A DNA stretch of 64,000 nt from Gloeopeniophorella convolvens (Eukaryota; Basidiomycota; Agaricomycetes; Russulales). The stretch is taken from positions 39,712-103,711 of the forward strand of contig WTXD01000077.1 of assembly GCA_022496205.1 (NCBI GenBank), written 5' to 3'. Made by a program: the position numbers and the translations under genes. The notes under the pieces were generated by a model. That model was not told the origin of the DNA, did no database searches, and was given only the letters and a program-made list of their open reading frames with translations. Shown in pieces: positions 49,484 to 61,378 of the stretch (position 1 is the stretch's first letter; each line of letters starts with the position of its first letter).

Positions 49484-51331
49484 ATGATACTTCCACCGCA
49501 CGCCCTTATCCTCCCACTTGGCAGCCTTGCCGCGCATTGTGCATGGGCACAGACGCTGACGTTCAGCATCCCGGCTCGTGCGCCTACGAACGCGGCGCGC
49601 GTTGATCCGGCACAGCTCAGCCTCTCGCTCGAGTTCTTCGCGTTCCCCGGATACACCGCGTTGCCCTCGACGACGAACTGCATCTCTCAGCTGACGCGCC
49701 TGCGGGGCACACCGCCGGCCGTGCGCATCGGCGGCACGACGCAGTGCGCTACTACTCCGCCGAGCCCCCCGTGCGTCTGCTGATGGGCTCCGAGGGACCG
49801 CGCGACGTACAACCCCGCGCTCGGCACGGCTGTGAACTACACTGTTGCATCTTCGGGTGACGCGCCGACGACGCTGACGTTCGGTCCGCAATTCTTCACG
49901 CTTGCTGCGGCGCTTCCCGGAGACGTCACCATCGGGCTCAACCGCCAGCTCAACAACCAGTCCAACACGCGCGCGGCTGCGGCTGCGGCGCGCGCCGCGG
50001 TACCGCACCTCCTTGCTCTCGAACTCGGGAACGAGCCGGAATGTGCGTGCACATAGTTCTCCGCGCGCTGCCGATGGCTATGGTGATCGATGACGCCGCG
50101 CTATGCGCGGTCGGCAGTCTACGCGGCGGGCTCGCCGATCATCCCGGCGTCCGGGTGGAGCCCCACCGCGGACGGCGCGAGCCAGCAGGCGTGGCAGAAC
50201 GCGCTTGCGTCCACGGTGCGCCGCCTGCTTCTGTTCCATCTTACTTATGAACATGACTGATGGCCCTGCGCTGCACAGGCTGGTGACGTCTTCCAGGCCG
50301 CGGTGTACCTGCAGTACCCAACGTGGAGCACCGCGGGGCTCATACCGCGCCTCGGCAGCGCGATTGCGCACACGCGGACCTTCTCCGGGCACTCCTATCC
50401 CCAGTCCGCGTGCGGCGGCGCGTCGACGGACTTGCAAACGCTCATGAGCCACCAGTGCGCGAGCACATCCACGGTCTGGGGGCACAGCTGACGAGGGCGC
50501 GGCATGCGCAGGTCGATCGTATCATACGTGGCGCAGTACAAGAGCGAGGCGGCCGCGGCGCATGCGCAAGGAAAGCGGTATTTCCTCGGCGAGACCAATT
50601 CGGGTGCGCATCGAACCTCGCTCGGGTTCCTATCTTCTCCCGCGGGCGATATTACTGACGTGTACGTTGCGCCCGGCAGCAACGTGCGGCGGCGGCGGAA
50701 TCAGCCCGACGTTCGGCGCGGCGCTCTGGATCGTGGACTACGTCCTGCAGGGCGCGCTCAACGGCATCGAGCGCCTGTACTTCCACCAGGGCACCATCGG
50801 CAACTGCGTGCGTTACGCCCGCCCTCCGCCGCCCGCGCGCCACCTCGCCCGCTCACACGCCTGTCCCGGCTATGTACATAGCAATACTGCTTCTGGGGCC
50901 GCTACACGACCGGCGCGCCGTTCTACGGCGCGTACTTCGTCTCGCAGTTCTTCGGCACGGACGGCGCGACGCTCGTGGCGCTCGACGCGGGCACCGCGGC
51001 GCTCGCGGCGTACGCCGTGTTCGGCGCGGACGGCGCGCCGCTGCGCGTGCTGCTGTACAACTCGGTGTACTACGCCGGCGCGGGCGCGCGCGGCGCGGCG
51101 CAGGTCGCGCTGCAGGGCGTCCCGGGCACGACTGCGACCGCGCTCAGGCTGACGGCGCCGGGCGCGACAGCGCGCGTTGACCAGGGTGCGCGGGTCACGG
51201 TCGGCGCCGGGCTCACGTTCGCGGGCGACTGCTCGAGTGTGGGTGCCGAGGCGCTCGAGACGGTCGTGGTTGCGGCGGGCGGTGCGACGGTGTCGGTGAT
51301 GGCGTCCGAGGCGCTGATCGTATACTTGTGA
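49484..51331 (+). CDS. Secreted glycoside hydrolase family 79 protein (beta-glucuronidase-like)
   Basis: Predicted extracellular GH79 enzyme acting on glucuronic-acid-containing glycans such as arabinogalactan or proteoglycan side chains; the substrate is inferred from the family. Exons 49484-49742+1 (to 49743), 49795-50042, 50118-50215, 50279-50454, 50512-50603, 50680-50807 and 50882-51331; introns 51-76 nt; 483 residues. The signal peptide is MILPPHALILPLGSLAAHCAWA, cut before QTLTFSIP. Family landmarks are LSLEFFAFPGY, RIGGTTQDRATYN, DVTIGLNRQLNNQSNT, the LELGNEPEFYA motif with the likely acid/base Glu167, and YLQYPTWSTAGLIP. Then come HSYPQSACGG and YFLGETNSATCGGGG with the likely nucleophile Glu288. 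The C-terminal beta domain begins at CFWGRYTTGAPFYGAYF. The 3' half is very GC rich. It fits the white-rot lifestyle with the peroxidase. Confidence 0.92.
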
Positions 51332-51952
51332 GTAAGCTTGAGTGCGTCTGGCGGGCGCGATCCGTTGGGCGCATGGAATCGGAAGTTGGTAATGAAGGAA
51401 GTGGCGTGTTTTGTCGTCTGATGTCGTGAATTATGACGGTGTTGTGTTTCGGTGTCGGTGTAAATACTTATAACACCAGGCCGAACCAGTCGTAAGCTTT
51501 GCCTACCGTTGCACAAACGCTGCCAAGGAATGTCGCAACTGGCACCCTACCTCAGTACTCTACATTCATCAGCCCCACCTGGATGCTGGCGCGCGCCTGT
51601 TCGCGCACGGCCTCTTGATGCCTTCATGAAACAATTCCGTTGGTATGGGCTTGTGCATGCCCCTGTAGAATAACCACTCCTAGTAGCATCTCGTGTGTAG
51701 AGGGTTTCCGTTCATCTCTTTGGGTTCAACATCTATGGTGGGGTTTTCCTTAATTCAGCGAGGCCGGTGGCCCTCGGACACCGCGACGCGTCGCAACGCG
51801 TGGCCGGCCGCAGACACTCCACAGACGGTCGTACGAGAGAGCTCAAGCGCCATGATGATGCCAGCAACTGCGGTTCCTTTCGAAACAAACGCTGAAGTCG
51901 TCTACCAAGGGCCCCACGATCACTCAACTCATTACCACTGCCTCCCCAAAAC
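51332..51952. other. Intergenic, 0.6 kb
   Basis: 3' flank of the GH79 gene and 5' flank of F-box copy A. 51765-51952 resembles the upstream regions of copies B and C, so it belongs to the duplicated unit. Confidence 0.55.
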
Positions 51953-53827
51953 ATGCCTCGAAATTCGCCCTCTCGCTTTCCACCGGAGGTCCTCAGTCAT
52001 ATCTTCCTGATATCCATGACTGAGGTCAACCCATTCCCTCTGAATGTCGATAGGACCCCCGAATGGTGGGAGTTTGAAAACCGTGACTATGAGCCTGATT
52101 TACGGTGGATCACGCTCACACACGTCTGCCGCTGGTGGAGAGAGGTTGCCCTTGCCTACCCTCGACTCTGGGCGACGCCCGCGTTCGAGCTTGGATCAGC
52201 ATGGGTAAAAGAGATGCTTCGGCGGAGCAAGAACGCCCCTCTCGTCTTGGACTTTACACAAGCTTTGAAGCCCTTCTCCGTCACGCAGTGTCTATTGGAC
52301 CAGCATCTCCCGCACGAAGGTGTTGGTTCTTTTCTGGGCCGGTATGTGTACAATAACGCTATTCTCTTGTCTTTACTTACGCGCGTGATACCCATCGTTC
52401 GAATTCGGCAAGATTCTAGCAATAAATGGATGTCCCTTCCTGCTCCAAATCTCGAGCGCTTCATAGTCGTCCACACAGCTTGGGGTCAACCCCGTTACCA
52501 ACTTCCAACGCATCCCTTCGCGAATCAGGCACCCAAGTTGAGAGACGTTATAGTCAACGGATTCACTAATTTCTTCTGGGACTCACCTATCCTTGATGGT
52601 ATAACTCATCTCACGATCGGCCCGTCCTCGAATTCCGAGTCTCGCGACAATGGCAACATGTGGTACAAGAACTCTTCATCGTACGAGCAATTGCTATCAG
52701 CGCTGTCAAGGATGTCAAAGCTCGAGCTCCTCGAACTCAATTACTGCATTCCCGAGGCGCCCTCAGATGGTTACGAGGAGTTCTACGATTCTGGTTCAGA
52801 GTCCGAGGAGCCGCCAACTTCCACTCCGACACGCACCATCGAGCTCCCCTCTCTCACAAGATTGGTCCTCAATGATACCTATACCGCATGCCTTAGCGTC
52901 CTCCGCCATCTCCATGCACCAAACCCCTTCCTCTCCCTCATCCTGCACGTAGATTGGGAAGAAATGGACGATTCCCTCCCGCGCCTCACTGAACTCTTGG
53001 AGCGGCATCTATCAAGTACGCATGTCTCCGACAACTCGATTGATATCATTTCGGTCCTGCAAGGAGAATCAGGACGGGACGGCGATCGCTCCACCCTATT
53101 GTTAGCAGGAGCGGACCTACAGGCCCACGATCCCATCGCAACAAAGCTGAGCTCCTTGAAGGTGCGCCAACGGGAGTTCAAACTGCCAATACACCTGGAT
53201 TTCGTAACCGACCCGGACAAATCCGAGTTGGTACCCGCACTCTTGTCCGCGAAGTTCTGGACATCGTCAGTCTGTTGCAACGTGCGCATTTTGTCCATTG
53301 AACTCGACGCGGAGACGGATTGGGACATTGGCGCATGGCGCATGGCGGCAGAAGGCTTGCCAAATGTTGAAACGCTCAAGGTGTCGGAACGACTCGCCAT
53401 CTCGTTTTTCCAAGTTTGCACGCCTCAAAACCTTGGTGCTTGGAAACGTCTCCGATCGGTATGGGTGGTCGGCCTGGTGAATATCCATAACGAGCAATAC
53501 TGCGGAGAGGATTTCGACGAGGCAACGCTGGACTGGCTGAAGGCTTACAAGCGCGCTTCCCTACCACCTCCGGCTCTCTTCGTGCGGATGGGCAAAGGGC
53601 TCTGTGCGAGCGCGGACTGGCTCGCAAAGGCCGGAAAGTACACCCGAGTTGAAGCGGTGTATCCTCCCGAGGACCATTTGACCGCGGCGGAGAAGGAACA
53701 ATTTGACAAGGACTACTTAATAGAACTCCGAGCAGAGATAGGTTTGCCATCCAGTCGCGACATGTCACTGGACGAGTTGAGGGATCTGAATTCCAGGCCG
53801 AGTGAGTATTCCGATTATGGTTGGTAG
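51953..53827 (+). CDS. F-box-like protein, copy A (open only by intron read-through)
   Basis: F-box-like protein; such proteins are substrate receptors of SCF ubiquitin ligases. The ORF is open for 624 codons. The F-box lies near the N-terminus (FPPEVLSHIFLISMTE, then LRWITLTHVCRWWREVALAY, PRLWATP). The rest is a leucine-rich, irregular solenoid-like region (LPSLTRLVLNDTYTACLSVL, RHLHAPNPFLSLIL) with an acidic insert (YDSGSESEEPPTSTP). Compared with B and C, A has one extra base near 52300 and still contains the ancestral intron at 52342-52412 (71 nt, GTATGT..AAG). Splicing would give CGA TTC TAG and a truncated protein of about 131 residues. Reading through the intron restores the original frame. 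So A is either a gene with an exonised intron or an early pseudogene. Confidence 0.7.
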   Translation: MPRNSPSRFPPEVLSHIFLISMTEVNPFPLNVDRTPEWWEFENRDYEPDLRWITLTHVCRWWREVALAYPRLWATPAFELGSAWVKEMLRRSKNAPLVLDFTQALKPFSVTQCLLDQHLPHEGVGSFLGRYVYNNAILLSLLTRVIPIVRIRQDSSNKWMSLPAPNLERFIVVHTAWGQPRYQLPTHPFANQAPKLRDVIVNGFTNFFWDSPILDGITHLTIGPSSNSESRDNGNMWYKNSSSYEQLLSALSRMSKLELLELNYCIPEAPSDGYEEFYDSGSESEEPPTSTPTRTIELPSLTRLVLNDTYTACLSVLRHLHAPNPFLSLILHVDWEEMDDSLPRLTELLERHLSSTHVSDNSIDIISVLQGESGRDGDRSTLLLAGADLQAHDPIATKLSSLKVRQREFKLPIHLDFVTDPDKSELVPALLSAKFWTSSVCCNVRILSIELDAETDWDIGAWRMAAEGLPNVETLKVSERLAISFFQVCTPQNLGAWKRLRSVWVVGLVNIHNEQYCGEDFDEATLDWLKAYKRASLPPPALFVRMGKGLCASADWLAKAGKYTRVEAVYPPEDHLTAAEKEQFDKDYLIELRAEIGLPSSRDMSLDELRDLNSRPSEYSDYGW

Positions 53828-54290
53828 GCATCGGTGGGTGCGCGTCAGGGTGCATGTCGAGGAGTGTACAATCGTTCTAGAAATCGAATTAGATGTCATC
53901 GAAGGTGACGACGGAGACAACAGGGAGTCAACGCACGAGGCATCGTCTCAAGTACAGGATACGAGACGACTGCATATACTTATCCATTTTGTTGCACCCG
54001 CCAGCTGTACACTGCGCCGCGCACAAGGCCCGCGCAGCAATTTCATTTCCCTGGGGATGCCGCAAACGAGCACCCTGAACACGGGTGCGCACCGCCAGCC
54101 CGGCCAGGCTCGGTAAGTGCCGGAGAACTGTGAAAGCGTAGCTGGGGACCAGCGTCCTCGGACACCGTGACCCGACGCCCATGTTGTTCGAGAGCTCGGG
54201 CGATATGCCAGCAGCTGTGGTTTCTTTCGAAGCAATCAAAGCCGCCCACCGCGGCAGGTTCAACCACTCGACTTTCCGTCTCCCTGGAGC
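53828..54290. other. Intergenic between F-box copies A and B
   Basis: Promoter-like repeat of copy B (54140-54290 resembles the region before A and C). There is no minus-strand partner here, unlike after B and C. Confidence 0.55.
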
Positions 54291-56149
54291 ATGCCTCGAA
54301 ACCCAACCGCTCATTTTCCACCGGAGGTCCTCAGGCGTATCTTCCTGATATCCGCGATTGAGGTCAACCCATTCCCTTTGAATGTCGACGAGACTCTCGG
54401 TGATACCGACGGATGGGAGGACGATCACGACCATGCCCGAGATTTACGGTGGATCACGCTCACGCATGTCTGCCGCGGGTGGAGGGAGGCTGCCCTTGCC
54501 TACCCTCGGCTCTGGGCGACGCCTGCGTTTGGCCTCGGGTTGACCTGGGTAGAAGAGATGCTTCGGCGGAGCAAAAATGCACCTCTCGTCTTGGACCTTT
54601 CCCAAGCCCCAAGGGCGTTCCCTGTCGCACAGTTTTTGTCGGAACACGTCTCCCGCACGAGAGTGTTAATTCTCACCGTCGACTGGGCTGGTATGTGCGC
54701 AATTTGCTGGCATTCCGTTATCTTGACTGGCGTGCGATCTCTCTCGTTGAACAAGATTCTAGCAACGAATGGATGTCTCTTCCTGCCCCGAATCTCGAGC
54801 GCTTTATAGTCGCCTATCCAGCAAAAGAAACCCCTGATCACCGACTCCCAACGCATCCCTTCGCGAACCACGCACCCAACTTGAAAAGCATCCGGGTCAA
54901 CGGATTCACCAATTTCTTTTGGGATTCGCCTATCCTCGATGGGATATCTCATCTCACGATCGGCCCATCGCCTAACTCGAAGTCTCGCGACAATGGTAGT
55001 ATGTGGTACAAGAACTCTTCATCGTACGAGCAGTTGCTGTCAGCGCTGCCAAGAATGTCAAAGCTAGAGCTCCTCGAGCTCAATTACTCCATTCCCGAGG
55101 CGCCCTCGGATGATTCTGAAGAATTCGAGGATTCTGGTTCAGAGTCCGGGGAGCCGCCAACTTCTACCCCGGCACGCACCATCGTGCTCCCCTCTCTCGT
55201 GAATCTGGTCCTCAATAATACCTATACCGCATGTCTTAGCGTCCTCCGCCACCTACATGCACCGAACCCCTTCCTCTCCCTCATCCTGCACGTAGACTGG
55301 GAAGAAATGGACGACTCCCTCCCGCGCCTCACTGAATTCTTGGAGCGGCATCTGTCAAGTACACATGACCCCGAAAACCCAGTCGATATCATATCGATTC
55401 AACAGAGAGAATCGGGACGGGACGGTGATTGGTCCACTCTGCTCTTGGCAGGAGCGGATCTACAGAAACACGACCCCATTGCAACGAAGTTGAGCTCCCT
55501 GGAGACGTGCCAGCGGGAGTTCAAACTGCCAGTACATCTGGACTTCGTAGCGGACGAAGAAGAAAACGAATCCACTTTGGTACCGAAACTCTTGTCTGCG
55601 AAGTTTTGGACGTCTTCAGCCTGTTGCAATGTGCGGATTCTGTCCCTCCGACTTAGTGCTTCGACGGCGTGGGACATTGCCGCATGGCGCACGGTGGCAG
55701 AGGGTCTTCCGAATGTCGAAACGCTCAAGGTGTCGGAATGTCTCGCTGTCTCGTTCTTCGAGTTGTGCACGCCTCAAAAACTTCGTGGATGGGGGCGCCT
55801 CCGATCAGTGTGGGTCGATGGCTTTAATGATTTCGTCTTTGAGCAAGGCGGCGACCTGCAAGACTTCGAAGGAGCGACTCTGGATTGGTTGAAGGCATAC
55901 GGGCGCTCCTCCTTGCCGCCTCCAGTTCTCTACGTAAGGATGGGGAAATTCGGTGCGGGTGCGGATTGGTTTACGAAGGTCAGGAGGTACACTCAAGTAG
56001 AAGAAGTGCGGCTGCCCGAAGATCGCTGGTCAGCGGAGGAGATCGAGAGGCTCGGAAAAGAAGATCTGTCAGACCTAGATTCACCTGTTCTTGACTCGGT
56101 CTCTCTGGATGAGTTTGACGACGGTATCTGGCCAAGTAGGTATTATTGA
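54291..56149 (+). CDS. F-box-like protein, copy B (intact)
   Basis: The intact member of the plus-strand subfamily, presumed substrate receptor of an SCF ubiquitin ligase. Exons 54291-54690 and 54756-56149; one 65-nt intron; 597 residues. The intron joins VDWA to DSSNEWMSLPAPNLERF in phase. F-box: HFPPEVLRRIFLISAIEV, then DLRWITLTHVCRGWREA and ALAYPRLWATP. The conserved body includes NGFTNFFWDSPILDGISHLT, LPRMSKLELLELNY, the acidic insert SGSESGEPPTSTP and LSLILHVDWEEMDDSLPRL. The C-terminal third has EGLPNVETLKVSE and TLDWLKAYGRSSLPPPVLYV. The gene ends in WPSRYY. It is convergent with pseudogene D, 422 bp away. Confidence 0.82.
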
Positions 56150-56571
56150 GTATGACGGGCAGTTTATAAATACGTCACGGCGTGGTCGGTGGAGTTTCGT
56201 GAGAGCATTACTTGCATTCGAAATAAGGTAGACACTAAAGCGACGTGGACGCCTACATCAGACATTCAGAGCCCACAAAACTGGAACTTCCACTGTAAAC
56301 ATATGGGCTAGTTGACGATGCGTTCACCAGCTCACAGAAGAGGGCGTGATTGTTCCACGTCGTGAAGCCGTCTCGGCGCGTCTTAGGTGAAGTTAACACC
56401 ATTCATTCAGCAAGTGCGTTAAAGATAAATGTACAGCTCTGGATCGACATTGCATGGCCCTCGATGCACAAGAATACATGGTTGGGGTCTATTTTGTAGT
56501 CAATCATTACCGTTGCCATTGGAATCATCGTCGTCCGCGGTAGCGTTATAGGGCATCTCCTCTCTGAAGAT
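56150..56571. other. Intergenic of convergent pair B/D
   Basis: Similar to 61079-61378 between C and E (for example CAGAGCCCACAAAAC and CTAGTTGACGATGCG in both), showing that the pair was duplicated as a unit. It includes the former acidic tail of D, beyond its stop. Confidence 0.6.
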
Positions 56572-58358
56572 CTAGAACAGCGTCAGGAAAGTCGAAAGGA
56601 CGAGATAAGGGCGTACGCGTCTCTCCAAACTATCGCAGGAAGGGAAATAGAGCCGGCGATCTGGATTTGGGGCGTAGATCTCGACCTGAGTATATGCCCT
56701 CGCCTGTTCTACCCAACTCATGTCCGAGTAACCGACAACACTGCTCAGTCGGATCACCGGAGGGCGCAGCGAGGCAATCTGGTATGCTCTCAACCACCCC
56801 AAGAGTGCCTGCACGAATACCTCTTCGCCCCCAGGTGTACCACGGAGATAATACTCCATTGATCCTAGACACAAGGACTGGAGACGCTCCCATCCGCCAA
56901 AAGCTTGAGCGGTGCATGTCCTCAAAAACGATAATATAAGCCTTCCTGTGAGCATCAGGTCCTCCACGGCTGGGAGATTTTGCGAGACCGAGGTCCAGAG
57001 ATCGAGATCCCAAGTTTCGAGCAGAAGGTCGAGGGCGAGAGTTCGTATGGCGGGTAGAGGTAGGTTCACACAGAGCTCTACAGAATGAGGTGGATAGTCC
57101 TGGAGACGGATGGGATGGGAAAGATAGAGGGGTAAGTGGGTTTCGTTTCGCGGGTCGTCAAGAATTTCAAGCTTCCTTCCCACATTCCAGTCTTCCGGGC
57201 TGGGGTCCATTGTCATCACGACCCTGTTGTACGGTAATTGATGAGGGGTCCCAATAGAAAAGGATATCATAAGGACATTCGTCGACCGTATCGAGGCGTT
57301 GGCAGCCAGTAAATGCCTCTGCAAAGCCGGGATCAGTATCGACTGGTCATCGTCCCATGGCGAAGAGTCCTCCTTCGTCAAGGGCACGATGATGGAGAGA
57401 CAGGCGTTCGGCACCCGCAAGTACTGAAGAACATCGGCACATCTGTCAACGTTATCGCTAAGCAGGAGAGACTTGAGGTGGGGAAGTTCGATTGCTGGTC
57501 TGTCGGTGGGCGCAGGTTCTTTCGGAAGGCAAGAGGCGAGGTGGAGGGTCTCGAGCCTTGACATGGTCGCTAGCGCTGACAGGAGTTGGTCGTAGGTGGG
57601 GTATTGGCGTTTGAAGAATGGACGAAAGCATTAAAGCGATCTCCGACAACGAGATGCGAAATGTTCTGGAGGAGAGACGACCCCCAAAAGAAGGTGACTG
57701 CGTTCGTGACAGTTATCTCCCGCAGGTTCGGCGCGATACCATCAAACAGTTCGGAGGGTACAGTTGCGGTATCGAGGGAGACGGGTTTCATAGCGCTGTA
57801 TTGGGGATGAGAAACCTCCAGAGACTTGAGAGCATGAGCCGGAAGCGAGGTCCATTTGTTCTCGGTGCCTAGTCGGGGGCGTAGTGGTGAGCATAATGCT
57901 ATCATAGAGTTATTGGAACGTACCCCTTATGATCCGCAATGTCACCGCACGAGAGACGCATTTGGAAAGGTAGTCCTCAATGGAAATGAGTCTGGTGCTC
58001 GATATAAATCTAGATGTAAAGGTGCATTCCGGCTTCGCAACAGCATCGCTTCGGCCCATTTTATCCCTGCCTGGAAAGCAGGCGTGGTCCACAAGCGAGG
58101 GTAGGCGAGGGCGGCGTTCCTCCAGTTGCAGCAGACGTGCGTCACGCTGAGCCAGCCTAGGCAGCAATATTCCCGCTTCCTAAGAATTATAGGAGGGAAT
58201 TTTCTTCCCGAAGAGATGGCGTGATGACGTTCGTCCTTGGTCAAGGATGCAAGCTCTTCAGGTTCAAACACACCCAGATGATGGCAGGGCATAGGTGGGT
58301 CGTCCACACTGGAAATCAAGAAGACTTGTTGAAGAATTTCGAGTGGGAGGCGAACCAT
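56572..58358 (-). pseudogene. F-box-like pseudogene, copy D
   Basis: Minus-strand subfamily member related to E and unlike A-C outside the F-box. The F-box part is RLPLEILQQVFLISSVDDP with WLSVTHVCCNWRNAALAYPR. Compared with E, a base is missing near 57980, after RAPDSF, so the frame ends in a stop at about 57942. A second missing base near 57600, after DRFNAFVH, ends the second exon at 57570. The long third segment (57564-56572, MSRLETLHLASCLP to LVLSTFLTLF) is open but ends in TAG where E has CAG, which cuts off an acidic tail. An intron separates the first two parts. Upstream in-frame ATGs exist at 58382 and 58388; I prefer 58358 by comparison with E. Confidence 0.72.
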
Positions 58359-59210
58359 CGTGATATGAGGAGTGGAGTGCATGATCATCAGGAGACAGTG
58401 ACCCTCCTCAGTATATAGATCTGGTTGTACTGCTAGTAAGCATCCGGAACGGGGAATTTGATGTGCATACTAAGTGCTCAGACTCACCAGTCGGTGTCTA
58501 GGCCACTCGGAATTCAGGAAGACCTGCTCCCGGGGGTCCACGAGGTCACGCTGTAGGAAAGTAAAGGAAGCATGGATCCGGTTGCCACCAGGTGTCAAGG
58601 CTGGTGGAGGTGATGGTTCTTCGTCGAATCAGTTCCCGGCGTCACGGACAAAGGGAAACCTAATGACTCACGGATATTGCTGTCGGGGTGGGGCAGCGTT
58701 AGTAGCAGCTGTGGGCATTGTTTGGAACAGGTTGACCGACCGAACCTGGTGGGCGCCCGCGGCCGTCGCCGGGGGCTCCCCGGGCCTAATGGCTCTGACT
58801 ACTTACAACCTAGTGTTGGGTCTTCCGTAATCCAACGAAGCATCTCAGTGGCTGGATCGTTGGAGAGACATCGTGACTCACCGCGCGAAATGTAGTAGCA
58901 CGTGCCAGGTTTCGGTGTCGCTGCTCAATGAACGTGCCACCAGGCTCGGAGCAGCAGAGCGTCGTCTCGAAGTCTATATATAGTGGATAAGCATGCCGGA
59001 AACAGAAAGGTGACAGTGGCCCTCAGACACCGCGACGCGTCTCGACGCGCGTGACGCGCAGTGGCGCAGGCCGGCCCTGGCCCATAAAGTTGCATTACGC
59101 TAGCTTGAGCTTGCGCGCCATGATGCCCAACAACCGGGTTCCCGTCGAGGCAAATAAAACCGTCCACCAAGGGCTCCACGACAACTCGACTTGCTACTGT
59201 CTCCCAAGAC
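58359..59210. other. Divergent flanks of D and C, 0.85 kb
   Basis: Spacer of the repeat unit. 58430-58830 is similar to 63340-63930 at the right edge of the window (shared GCATTGTTTGG and GGCCGTCGCCGG). No gene seen. Confidence 0.55.
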
Positions 59211-61078
59211 ATGCTTCGAAATCCGCCCTCTCGCTCTCCACCGGAGGTCCTCAGGCATATCTTCCTGATGTCCATGACTGAGGTCGACCCATTCCCTCTG
59301 AATGTCGATGGGTCCCTCAAGGATCCCGACGAGTGGGGGAGTATCTTGATCAGGCACCCGATTTACGGTGGATCACACTCACACATGTCTGCCGCTGGTG
59401 GAGAGAGGTTGCCCTTGCCTACCCTAACTTTGGGCTACGCCTACGTTCGAGCTTGGGTCAACGTGGGCAGAAGAGATGCTTCGTTGGAGCAGGAACGCCC
59501 TTCTCGACTTGAACTTTACACAAGCACCATGGTCCTTCCCAGTCACGCATTGTTTGTCGGATCACATCTCCCGCACGAGAGTGTTGGTTCTCACAGTCCG
59601 CTGGGCCGGTATGTGCCCAGTAGCGCCATTCCTCTGCCTTTACTTACGCGCGCCGATATCCATCATTTGAATACAACAAGATTCTAGCAATGAATGGATG
59701 TCTCTTCCTGCTCCGAATCTCGAGCACTTGTGGTCGGCCACCCGGCAGAAGAAAAACCTTACCACCAACTCCCAGCACATCCCTTCGCGAACCACGCACC
59801 CAACTTGAAAACCATCCGAGTCAACGGATTCACCAACTTCTTCTGGGACTCACCTATTGTCGATGGCATATCACACCTCACAATCGGCCCATCCTCGAAT
59901 TCCAAGTCTCGCGACGGTAACAACTTATGGTACAAGGATTCTTCGTCGCACGAGCAATTGCTGTCAGCGCTATCAAGGATGTCAAATCTCGAGCTCCTCG
60001 AACTCAATTACTGCATTCCCGGGGCGCCCTGGGATGGATCCGAAGAGTTCGATGATTCTAGTTCAGAATCTGAGGAACCGCCAACTTCCACCCCGACACG
60101 CGCCATCGAGCTCCCCTCCCTCATAAATCTAGTCCTCAATGACGACTACTCCGCATGCCTTGGTATCCTTCGTCACCTCCATGCACCGAATGCCTTCCTC
60201 TCCCTAATCCTGCCAGTGGGTTGTGATGAAGTGATCGACTCCTTTCCGCGCTTCGATGAATTCTTGGAGCGGCACCTATCAAGTTCGCGTGCCCCCGAAA
60301 ACTCGATCGATATCATCTCGGTCCTACAGAGGGAATCAGGACGGGACGGTGATTGGTCTACTCTACTCTTGGCAGGAGCGGACCTACAGGAACACGACCC
60401 CATTGCAACGAAGCTGAACTCCTTGAAGGTGCGCCAGCGGGAGTTCAAACTACCAGTACATCTGGATTTCGTGACGGATGAAGACGCAAACGAAACCGAT
60501 CTGGTACCGAAACTCTTGTCTGCGAAATTTTGAACGTCTTCAGCCTGTTGCAATGTACGGATTCTGTCCCTCGAACTTAGCGCTTCGACATCGTAGGACA
60601 TTGCCGCATGGCGCACGGTGGCGGAGGGTCTTCCGAATGTTGAAACGCTCAAGGTGTCGGAATATCTCGCTATCTCGTTCTTCAAAGCGTGCAAGCCTCA
60701 GGAACTTGGTGCATGGAAGCACCTCCAATCAATATGGGTGGGCGGCTTTGTCAAGTTCTTCTTCGAGGAAGCCGGTGAGCTGGAGGAATTCGATGGAGCG
60801 ACTCTCGACTGGCTAGAGGCTTACAGGCGCGCTTCCTTGCCACCTCCAATTCTCTACGTGAGGATGGGGAAAGGTCTCCGTGCGAGTGCGGACTGGCTTA
60901 GGAAGGCCAGGAGGTTCACTCGAGTAGAAGAAGTGCAGCTTCCCGGGGGTCGCTCGTCCGCGCGGAGGAGGTCGAGAGGCTCGAAGAGGACGAGTTAGTG
61001 GATATAGGTTCACCTGTACTTAACTCGATCTCTTTTGAAGAGTTCAAGGATTCTTTCTGGCCAAGTGGGCACTGTTGA
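59211..61078 (+). pseudogene. F-box-like pseudogene, copy C
   Basis: Third plus-strand copy, clearly derived from the A/B type (SPPEVLRHIFLMSMTEVDPF at the start). It is broken several times: a frameshift around 59340 just before the LRWITLTHVC block; a one-base loss near 59730 after PNLE; TGA at 60531-60533 where B has TGG (Trp in KFWTS); a second in-frame TAG at 60594-60596 where B has TGG; and an extra base near 60960 that shifts the last 35 codons. The ancestral intron is still recognisable around 59610-59684. The open middle stretch 59694-60533 is the best preserved. It forms a convergent pair with E. Confidence 0.8.
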
Positions 61079-61378
61079 GTACGGCGGACAGTTTTGTATA
61101 TATGCATCCGGACGTTATTGGTGTATTCGGATGAGGGTGGACGCTAAAGCGACATGGACTTCTACATTACACCTCCAGAGCCCACAAAACGGGAACATCC
61201 GCTGTTAAACCACGAGCTAGTTGACGATGCGCTCACCAGCTCACAGGAGAGGACGTGACCGTTCTATGCCGTGAAGTCAACACCATTCGTTCAGCATGTG
61301 CGGTAAATATAAATGTACTCTACGCATGAGTCGGGGCCCTCAACGCGCGAGAACATATCGTCGAGATACATTTTGTGG
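61079..61378. other. Intergenic of convergent pair C/E
   Basis: 300 bp homologous to the B/D spacer; see that entry. No gene. Confidence 0.6.
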
